The notes beneath the pieces were generated by a model. That model was not told where the DNA came from and did not search any database. It saw only the letters and a program-made list of their open reading frames with translations. The position numbers and the translations under genes were made by a program. From Deltaproteobacteria bacterium (GTDB taxonomy: Bacteria > Desulfobacterota > Syntrophia > Syntrophales > UBA2210): DNA of 39,795 nucleotides. Each line of letters begins with the position of its first letter. Position 1 is the first letter of the stretch. Location: NCBI GenBank assembly GCA_016933965.1, contig JAFGTS010000008.1:1-39795 (forward strand), given 5' to 3'. Below are positions 25,955 through 32,045 of the stretch, in pieces.

Positions 25955-27094
25955 GTGGTGTTCCATCTGTCAAGCGAACAGGAAATGGTGCGTCTGATGG
26001 CCAGGGATTTTGCGAAACGCGAACTGGCACCCCTGGCGTCGGAGCGGGACCGGAAGGAATTGTTCCCCGCTGAGGTCATCACCAAGATGGGAGAGCTGGG
26101 GCTCATGGGGATGATGGTCCCTCCGGAACAGGGCGGGTCGGGCGCCGGCGCCGTGAGCTACTCCCTTGCGCTTCAGGAGATCGCCTATGCCTGCGCATCG
26201 ACGGCGGTCACCATGTCCGTGGCGAATCTCTCGGCGGAACCGCTGCTTCACTTCGGCACCAGGGAACAGAAAGAGAAATACCTTCGTCCCCTGGCGGGCG
26301 GCGATATGCTGGGGGCTTTTGCCGTGACGGAACCCGACGCCGGATCGGACCCGGGCAGCATGAAAACACGGGCCGTGGACCGGGGTGACCATTACCTGGT
26401 AAACGGAAGAAAGGTCTTCATCACCAACGGTTCATACGCGGGGCTGATCAACCTCATCGCGCGGACGGGAGACCAGAAGGGTAACCGCGGCCTGTCCGCT
26501 TTCGTCATTGAAAAAGACTTTCAGGGGTTCCTGGTAGGGAAAAAAGAGGAAAAACTGGGACTTCGCGCCTCGGACACGGTGGAACTCATTTTCGACGACT
26601 GCGTGGTACCGAAGGAAAACCTCCTCGGACGCGAGGGACAGGGGTTCAAGGTCGCCATGATCGCCCTTGACAGCGGGCGTATCGGTATCGCGTCACAATC
26701 ACTGGGCATCGCCCGCGCCTGTCTCGACGAAGCGGTGTCATACGCCGGTGAACGACGGCAATTCGGGAAACCGATCGGCTCTCTGCAGGCCATACAGTGG
26801 ATGATCGCCGACATGGCAACGGGGATAGAGGCGGCGCAGTGGCTGGCTCTGTCGGCGGCGGAGCGGAAAGACAGAGGACTTCCCTTCACCAAGGAAGCGT
26901 CCATGGCGAAGCTGTTCGCGTCGGAACTGGCGAACAGGGCCGCCTATGACGCCCTTCAGATCCATGGAGGCTATGGATACATGAAGGAATACACGGTGGA
27001 GCGGCTGTACCGGGACGCCCGGGTCACGTCGATATACGAGGGCACATCGGAAATACAGCGGGTCGTCATCGCCCGGGAATTTCTGGGGAGATAG
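25955..27094 (+). CDS. Acyl-CoA dehydrogenase, short-chain type
   Basis: A 379-residue FAD flavoenzyme that puts a trans-2 double bond in acyl-CoA. Segments AFAVTEPDAGSD (FAD/substrate loop), KVFITNGSYAG and LQIHGGYGYMKEYTVER are typical, and the catalytic base is E362 in SIYEGTSEIQR, the position used by short- and medium-chain and butyryl-CoA dehydrogenases (isovaleryl and long-chain types keep it elsewhere). Start is GTG with AAGGAGG seven bases upstream. No etfAB lies in the window, so the electron acceptor is encoded elsewhere. Butyryl- or isobutyryl-CoA are the natural guesses given the neighbours. Confidence 0.95.
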   Translation: MVFHLSSEQEMVRLMARDFAKRELAPLASERDRKELFPAEVITKMGELGLMGMMVPPEQGGSGAGAVSYSLALQEIAYACASTAVTMSVANLSAEPLLHFGTREQKEKYLRPLAGGDMLGAFAVTEPDAGSDPGSMKTRAVDRGDHYLVNGRKVFITNGSYAGLINLIARTGDQKGNRGLSAFVIEKDFQGFLVGKKEEKLGLRASDTVELIFDDCVVPKENLLGREGQGFKVAMIALDSGRIGIASQSLGIARACLDEAVSYAGERRQFGKPIGSLQAIQWMIADMATGIEAAQWLALSAAERKDRGLPFTKEASMAKLFASELANRAAYDALQIHGGYGYMKEYTVERLYRDARVTSIYEGTSEIQRVVIAREFLGR

Positions 27095-27099
27095 CCCCA

Positions 27100-27126
27100 G
27101 CCCCGGATGATCGAGCCACCCGGGGC
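27100..27126. repeat. Hairpin between convergent genes
   Basis: GCCCCGG (27100-27106) and CCGGGGC (27120-27126), 13-base loop. It lies directly behind the acyl-CoA dehydrogenase and may end transcription, but there is no T run. Confidence 0.35.
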
Positions 27127-27149
27127 GGTACATTCCGGCACCGTCATCA

Positions 27150-27416
27150 TCAAAGCGGGACGGGCCGCGCGGACTCCCCATGGACACCGTTCCGGCTCGG
27201 CATCTCCCCTCCCGCAGCGAGCGCGACACCGGTGGCACTCGCAAGCTGCTGTATCTGCATCGACATTCTTTCTATCAGATGATGGTCGCTGACGCCGACA
27301 ACGCCGCCGCATCGTGAACACTGGACAAGAAATACGCGATAATTTGCCCCGTAGATATCCGATTCGACCACCTCAAAATAGTGGTTCCCACATTTCGTAC
27401 AGGACGGAATGGCCAT
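27150..27416 (-). CDS. Small zinc-ribbon protein
   Basis: An 88-residue protein with CTKCGNHYFEV (C6, C9) and, about 24 residues later, CSRCGG, a rubredoxin-like or zinc-ribbon fold, followed by a helix and a low-complexity tail. I do not recognise a family. AAGGAAGGGGG precedes the ATG. A CRP-type palindrome is centred 99 bp upstream. The tail from about residue 62 is less convincing, though the stop is clear. Confidence 0.65.
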   Translation of the reverse strand: MAIPSCTKCGNHYFEVVESDIYGANYRVFLVQCSRCGGVVGVSDHHLIERMSMQIQQLASATGVALAAGGEMPSRNGVHGESARPVPL

Positions 27417-27507
27417 GATCTTTTACCCCCTTCCTTTTTATCGCCCATGGGATGGAAATGTATCGGAAATTCGTCAAGAATTACAATGGTGAAAGTCACA
27501 GCCGGCC

Positions 27508-27523
27508 TGTGAAATCCGTCACA
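27508..27523. promoter_or_regulatory. CRP/HcpR-type operator, site 1
   Basis: TGTGA-AATCCG-TCACA, a perfect match to the TGTGA-N6-TCACA palindrome, extended to 8-bp arms (27505-27526). A weak minus-strand -10 ATACAT (27458-27463) would put the start near 27451, about 64 bp away, close to a class I activator position for the zinc-ribbon gene. Confidence 0.6.
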
Positions 27524-27586
27524 GGCATACAAATCCTCCTGCAGAGACCGCTGTTCCCCTTGTTCCAGGCGGGATACAGGTAAGGA

Positions 27587-27612
27587 AAGGCGGGGTGCCC
27601 ACCCCCGCCTTT
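27587..27612. repeat. GC-rich hairpin in the long intergenic stretch
   Basis: AAGGCGGGG...CCCCGCCTT with a 7-base loop. There is no T run, so I do not call it a terminator. The 645 bp from 27417 to 28061 hold this hairpin, the two CRP-type sites and weak promoters. Short open frames there lack ribosome sites and protein-like composition, so I see no gene. Confidence 0.4.
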
Positions 27613-27968
27613 CGTAACCCTATGAATCCCATGCTTTTTTGCTTTCGCTTCAGGAGGTGCACGGGGTTCACCCGGCCATGTGAAACCTATGGCCAGTTTG
27701 AGCACGCGGGTATCGGCATTCCCATATCTTCCGGCGCGGAAAAAAAGATTATCCTGAATGCAGAGGAATGGTGGGTCGATCCGTGAACGAAAACTTCGGT
27801 AACCTGGCGATCCGCCGGTGGCGGACCCATGGTTTTGCGTCCCATCCTTACGAATGGTTTGCCTTTATCGGTTTTCAAGGAGCCGTTCACAAAACGGAAG
27901 TTATTTGGAAACAGCCTCTCTGTACACCACTGTTATCGTTTCTACAATAACACCGGTCACAGGGAGGA

Positions 27969-27984
27969 CGTGAAATCAGTCACA
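27969..27984. promoter_or_regulatory. CRP/HcpR-type operator, site 2
   Basis: CGTGA-AATCAG-TCACA, nearly the same core as site 1 (shared GTGAAATC-GTCACA). The plus-strand boxes TTGCAG (28002-28007) and TACCAT (28025-28030), 17 bases apart, would start transcription near 28037, about 61 bp from the site centre, upstream of the methyltransferase gene. Confidence 0.55.
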
Positions 27985-28061
27985 GAAGAACTGCTGAAGG
28001 GTTGCAGAGTGAAACGATTTTTATTACCATGGGGTCAAACGTGCAAGAAAGGGGAAGCCGC

Positions 28062-28511
28062 GTGAACTCATTGAACATCAATCCGCCGCTGTATCTGTTC
28101 GTTGCACTGTGTATCATGGCACTGGTCCACCTGTTCTCACCGGGCGCACGGGCCCTCGCATATCCCTGGAACCTTCTGGGGATCATTCCTCTCTTCCTGG
28201 GAATCCTCATCAATCTGCGAGCCGACCGCCTTTTCAAGGAAAACAGTATATCCGTGAAACCGCGGGACGAAACAGCGGAGCTCCTGACACATGGGGTATT
28301 CCGGTTCAGCAGGCATCCAATGTATCTGGGGTTCGTCCTGATACTCCTGGGAATAGCCATGTTGATGACGTCCATGACACCCTATATCGTGGTTATCTTT
28401 TTCGCCCTTTTCATGGACCGGGTCTTCATCCGGTTCGAGGAAGACAAACTGGAAAGCACCTTCGGCGATACCTGGCGGGAATACAAGGCGCGGGTCAGAC
28501 GCTGGCTGTGA
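28062..28511 (+). CDS. Isoprenylcysteine carboxyl methyltransferase-like membrane protein
   Basis: A 149-residue integral membrane methyltransferase of the ICMT/PEMT superfamily. There are about four hydrophobic segments, with the SAM-binding signature in HGVFRFSRHPMYLGFV (R-HP-Y) and the closing EEDKLESTFGDTWREYKARVRRW motif (E-xx-L and Y-xxV-R). Bacterial members methylate unknown substrates, perhaps isoprenoid or phospholipid groups. I start at GTG 28062 with AAAGGGGAA before it; ATG 28029 would add 11 residues but would fall ahead of the predicted transcription start. A strong terminator follows. Confidence 0.85.
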   Translation: MNSLNINPPLYLFVALCIMALVHLFSPGARALAYPWNLLGIIPLFLGILINLRADRLFKENSISVKPRDETAELLTHGVFRFSRHPMYLGFVLILLGIAMLMTSMTPYIVVIFFALFMDRVFIRFEEDKLESTFGDTWREYKARVRRWL

Positions 28512-28558
28512 TGGCCGCGGGCGAAAACGGGACCGATGACCGACCGGTGAAACGGGGA

Positions 28559-28599
28559 CCGCCGGCCTTCGCAACATGAGAGGGCCGGCGGCCTTTTTT
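28559..28599 (+). terminator. Intrinsic terminator after the methyltransferase gene
   Basis: CCGCCGGCC (28559-28567) pairs perfectly with GGCCGGCGG (28583-28591) around a 15-base loop, then CC and TTTTTT (28594-28599). Confidence 0.85.
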
Positions 28600-28613
28600 C
28601 AATATGTCCGACT

Positions 28614-29240
28614 TTACTGAGCATTGCCCGGAGGCCGGGGAAACCCCTTCATGTCGCCGGGGGACATGCCCTTCCCCATGCCGGCACCGGGCGTGACGGG
28701 CAGGGCCATTTTCCGGTAACCCGCCGGAACTTCGAAAAGATCCTCCGGCTGAGATCCCATTTTGATATTCCGGAACTCCATGCTCCAGCTTCCATCGCCG
28801 GAGGCCGTCTTTACGGGAAAGTTCAGGTCCGTCGCCATCCACTGGAACATGCGGTGCTCTTCTCCGTCATCCCGGTAGGTGACCTCGTACTTTTCCGTGG
28901 GGTGGCCGTCGATGACCTCAGTGCCGATCAACTTCCTGCTCACCTCACCTTCCATGCGCTCGCCGGGGATCCTCTGGGATGGGTCCGGTTTCATTTCCAT
29001 GTACATCCGCTGGCCGGGCATGACCAGCCATGACGTCCCCTGATCGGTCCTGACAATGGTATAGGTATCCTGCTCAGGAGTTTCCCACCGCACGTTGTTT
29101 CCCTTCATGTACATCTTTGAGATCATTGTATTACCACCTGACATGCCGACAATGTCGGCGGACAGTTCATAGGCGGTCGCCGCCGACACGCATACGCCGC
29201 CCACCCACAACAGGAGCAGAACCAATAGCATTTTTCTCAT
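28614..29240 (-). CDS. DUF4412 family secreted protein
   Basis: A 208-residue exported protein. Residues 1-23 are a signal peptide (MRKMLLVLLLLW core, AATA end). The mature part is a LolA-like beta sandwich of the DUF4412 sort: YELSADIVGM, KMYMKGNNVRWE, WLVMPGQRMYMEM and GTEVIDGHPTEKYEVTY are the standard strand pairs of this family. The tail is Gly/Pro/Met-rich and disordered. GGGGAGA stands before ATG 29240; a slightly longer frame (29261) is possible. Role unknown, probably periplasmic. Confidence 0.8.
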   Translation of the reverse strand: MRKMLLVLLLLWVGGVCVSAATAYELSADIVGMSGGNTMISKMYMKGNNVRWETPEQDTYTIVRTDQGTSWLVMPGQRMYMEMKPDPSQRIPGERMEGEVSRKLIGTEVIDGHPTEKYEVTYRDDGEEHRMFQWMATDLNFPVKTASGDGSWSMEFRNIKMGSQPEDLFEVPAGYRKMALPVTPGAGMGKGMSPGDMKGFPRPPGNAQ

Positions 29241-29455
29241 CACAATCTCTCCCCTTTCCATCCCTTAGCGTGACCGCGTGGGAACATTTTTCCATATATA
29301 CATGAAAGTGTCATTCGGCGACTTCGCCAACCAAGAGATGCATCCCGTCAGTTTCCCCTTGTCCGGCCACCGGTTGCATGGTAAGAGGAGGCCGATTCAC
29401 AGGATGATCCACCGGTGAACACCATGCGGTTCACAGCGGAGGCAGAACTCGCGCG

Positions 29456-30130
29456 ATGACGGGAACGATCGTAAACAGCGGCGCCATTATTGCCGGAAGT
29501 ATCATCGGCATCGCCGTCGGACAGCACATGCCTGAACGGATGAGAACGATCATCATGAACGCCCTGGGGCTGTCGGTCATCGTCATCGGCCTCCAGATGG
29601 CGCTCTCCGGGGAAGATCTCATCGCGACCGTTGCCTGCGTTCTCCTCGGCGCCATCACCGGGGAACTGCTGAAGATAGAGCGGGGTATCGAAAAACTCGG
29701 TGAATCGCTCAAACGCCGGTTCCGGTCCCGGTCGTCAACCTTCGTCGAAGGATTCGTGTCCTCCTCCGTATTGTACGTGACCGGGGTCCTTGTCATTCTC
29801 GGGCCGCTTCAGGAGGGGACCACCGGTGACGCGAGCATCCTTTACATAAAATCACTTCTTGACGGATTCGCCTCCGTGGTCCTCGCTTCGACCCTCGGGA
29901 TCGGCGTTCTCTTCTCGGCGCTTCCCGTCTTCATCATCCAGGGGGCCGTGACCCTGCTGGCGTCGTCGCTCCTTTTTCTCAAGGAACCGCTGGTGTTGAA
30001 TGCCATAACATCCGCCGGCGGCGTACTGATATTCGGCATCGGCATCAATCTTCTCGAGATCAAAAAGATACGGATCGGCAATTTCATTCCCGCCATCATC
30101 TATGCCGCCGCCTGGGCGCTCATGCATTAG
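29456..30130 (+). CDS. DUF554 family membrane protein
   Basis: A 224-residue multi-pass inner-membrane protein with about six hydrophobic segments. The N-terminal MTGTIVNSGAIIAGSIIG and the ERMRTIIMNALGLSVIVIGLQM-type second helix (quoted in part) and the LIATVACVLLGAITGELL helix are hallmarks of DUF554 (YdfK-like). GGAGG is 13 bases upstream, a wide spacing. Its function is not established; a transporter role is suspected for the family. The convergent isomerase gene ends 33 bases past its stop. Confidence 0.88.
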   Translation: MTGTIVNSGAIIAGSIIGIAVGQHMPERMRTIIMNALGLSVIVIGLQMALSGEDLIATVACVLLGAITGELLKIERGIEKLGESLKRRFRSRSSTFVEGFVSSSVLYVTGVLVILGPLQEGTTGDASILYIKSLLDGFASVVLASTLGIGVLFSALPVFIIQGAVTLLASSLLFLKEPLVLNAITSAGGVLIFGIGINLLEIKKIRIGNFIPAIIYAAAWALMH

Positions 30131-30163
30131 GCGGTCCCATCCCGCCCCACGGCACCCTGCTCG

Positions 30164-31009
30164 CTAAGCGCCGATAAAAACGGGGGCCCGCTTTTCCCGT
30201 CTGGCCGCTATGGCCTCCACGAAGTCCTTCGAGGCGAACAGCTCGTTCAAGGCCTCATTTTCCCGGTCCAGCGAACGGGTGACGGCCTCGACCAGCGGCT
30301 GATGCAGGATTTCCTTCGCTCTGCGTACGGCCTTCCAGGCCCCCCGGGGCGGAACGAGGCGCAGGACCGCCTCCCGGGTATGGGAAAGCAACTCGCCATG
30401 GGGAAGCACCCGGTTGACGATCCCCATCTCGAACATTTCCCGGGCCGTCATCTTTTCTCCGAAGAACATGATCTCTTTCGCCTTCTGCATTCCCACCATG
30501 CGTGGCAGAAGGTAGCTCGAGGCGAGTTCCGGAACGATCCCCAGGCTGACGAAGGGCAATCGCCCCCAGGCATGTTCCGAGGCAAAAATCAGGTCGGCGC
30601 AGGCCATAGGGACCGTCAATCCCCCGCCGATCGCCAGGCCGTTGATGGCGGCAACGACCGGTTTATAGAGCGACCACAGGTTCAAACAGAGCGCCTTCTG
30701 GGCGATGTCGGTCAGATCGATCTCGCGTAACATCTCTTCGTCCAGGGACGCGAGATCGGCCGGGTTGAAATAGCCGCCGCTGCAGAACGCCTCGTTCGCG
30801 GGATCGCCGCCGTCTCCGGGAGGCGCCCCGGTGATGATCAGGGCAGTCGCTTCGTCGTCGGTCCGCACCGCGTCGGCGGCCCATCGCAACTCCAACAGGA
30901 CCCGCAGCGTGAGGGCATTCTTGATGTCGGGCCGGTTCAGTGTGACCGTTACGACCCCGGAATCCCGGTCTTTTTCGTACAGAATGGATTGAAATGTCCT
31001 TTCAGCCAT
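30164..31009 (-). CDS. Enoyl-CoA isomerase-like crotonase family protein
   Basis: A 281-residue crotonase-fold protein. The oxyanion-hole pieces are AFCSGG (75-80) and GLAIGGGL (124-131). Both glutamates used by enoyl-CoA hydratase are missing: GGGLTV replaces GGGCEL and the second site reads LPFVSLG. Instead E161 in GIVPELASSYLLPRM occupies the place of the single catalytic acid of ECI2-type Delta3,Delta2-enoyl-CoA isomerases, whose LVPEGCSS-type motif it resembles. Isomerase activity is thus more likely than hydratase. ATG 31009 has AAAGGAGGT before it; the frame is open but unlikely upstream. Confidence 0.85.
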   Translation of the reverse strand: MAERTFQSILYEKDRDSGVVTVTLNRPDIKNALTLRVLLELRWAADAVRTDDEATALIITGAPPGDGGDPANEAFCSGGYFNPADLASLDEEMLREIDLTDIAQKALCLNLWSLYKPVVAAINGLAIGGGLTVPMACADLIFASEHAWGRLPFVSLGIVPELASSYLLPRMVGMQKAKEIMFFGEKMTAREMFEMGIVNRVLPHGELLSHTREAVLRLVPPRGAWKAVRRAKEILHQPLVEAVTRSLDRENEALNELFASKDFVEAIAARREKRAPVFIGA

Positions 31010-31079
31010 CGTCCTTAACCTCCTTTTTTCATTCCCATGTTCATCGGCATATGTATGGGTCGTCTGGATCGATCGCCCG

Positions 31080-31107
31080 CGGCAGACAGGTATCCCCGTG
31101 TCTGCCG
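31080..31107. repeat. 9-bp inverted repeat CGGCAGACA-N10-TGTCTGCCG
   Basis: Perfect dyad symmetry about 85 bp upstream of the isomerase start. The size (28 bp with a 10-base centre) suits a TetR- or GntR-type operator, or a leader hairpin. The rest of 31010-31384 (375 bp) shows no supportable gene. Confidence 0.5.
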
Positions 31108-31384
31108 TCACCGGTCTGTATGCTCGTGAAGAGAGTTCCCTCGGGGTGCATCTGTACCCCATATTGCCCTGGAATACAATGAAAAACGGTTCGGCGGCCA
31201 CGGGCCGTCACGTACCGCCTGCAGCGTGTGGATCCCCGAGGCCGAGTATCGGAAGGCCCCTCGCAACGGCGACGCGGTAATCCCGATCAATAATGTAAGG
31301 GAGTTTTGTACTATTGGACAGCCTCACCCTCCCACGGAGAGGCCTTCTGCCATATATGGCAACCGGGAAGATCTTTCGCGGCAG

Positions 31385-31822
31385 CTACTGTTCGACAAGC
31401 TCGGCACCGACCATGCCGACCTTCACCTCTTTGACAAGCCATTCCATGGTCCAGGTCCCGGCCCCTCCGGCGGCGACAAGGTCCTTCACCGAATAGCAGT
31501 TCCGGTACACCATGATATCATCGAGCTGGAGACTGGTTCCCCGGTCATTGACGGACCCGTCGGGCCCATGCAGCTCCCAGGACAGGATCGTCCCGAAAGG
31601 TTCATGGATCTCACCCATGAAACAGACGGTCTGGTAGGTGCTGTAAAAGGGCCTGTTCAGACCTTCTACTTCCGATTTTGCGACCCGATTGTCATGATCA
31701 GCGTCGATCCACCGGTAGCAGGTAAAAAAGGGCGGCAACGGCTCTGTTTCGAATTTCACTGAGTAGCAACCGGCGGTGATGAGGCAGATGGCGGAAATGC
31801 ACCAGAGAAACCAGCGATTCAT
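31385..31822 (-). CDS. Lipoprotein of unknown function
   Basis: A 145-residue lipoprotein. The signal ends in ITAGC with the lipidated cysteine at residue 19. The mature part, which begins YSVKFETEPLPPFFTCYRWID, has tyrosine- and tryptophan-rich segments but no motif I can assign. AAAGGAGGT stands before the ATG. It is the next annotated gene after the dynamin-like gene on the same strand, 130 bp past the 30-codon frame at 31953, with no obvious terminator between. Confidence 0.7.
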   Translation of the reverse strand: MNRWFLWCISAICLITAGCYSVKFETEPLPPFFTCYRWIDADHDNRVAKSEVEGLNRPFYSTYQTVCFMGEIHEPFGTILSWELHGPDGSVNDRGTSLQLDDIMVYRNCYSVKDLVAAGGAGTWTMEWLVKEVKVGMVGAELVEQ

Positions 31823-31952
31823 CAGAACCTCCTTTCCCGATGCGGATGCCGGCCATTTCCAGGATCCCCGGAATATGACCCCTGACGTGCCTCACATCTT
31901 CTTCATTATCGGGAACCATGTCAAGGAGTTTGTTACAGCCATTGACATTCTT

Positions 31953-32045
31953 TCAAAATATCGCAGGATTGATGCCGCGTGATCCCAACAGATACGAAAA
32001 CGCAAGGGCTCCGATGGCGGAAATAAAAAGCACCCTCGATCTCAT
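31953..32045 (-). CDS. Possible 30-residue membrane peptide
   Basis: ATG follows immediately after the dynamin-gene TAG stop (GGAGGAGTAGATG), so the last codons of that gene supply a ribosome site. The product starts with three charged or polar residues (MRSR) and continues as a hydrophobic stretch (VLFISAIGALAFSYLLG), then SRGINPAIF. It looks like a single transmembrane helix with a short tail. No homologue can be named. The chance of a 30-codon frame is not negligible, so this is a candidate only. Confidence 0.35.
   Translation of the reverse strand: MRSRVLFISAIGALAFSYLLGSRGINPAIF

Noticed and set aside
27595-27950. Small plus-strand frames of 60-85 codons in the long intergenic stretch
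   Set aside because: No ribosome sites, no recognisable sequence pattern, and they overlap each other and the operator-like elements.
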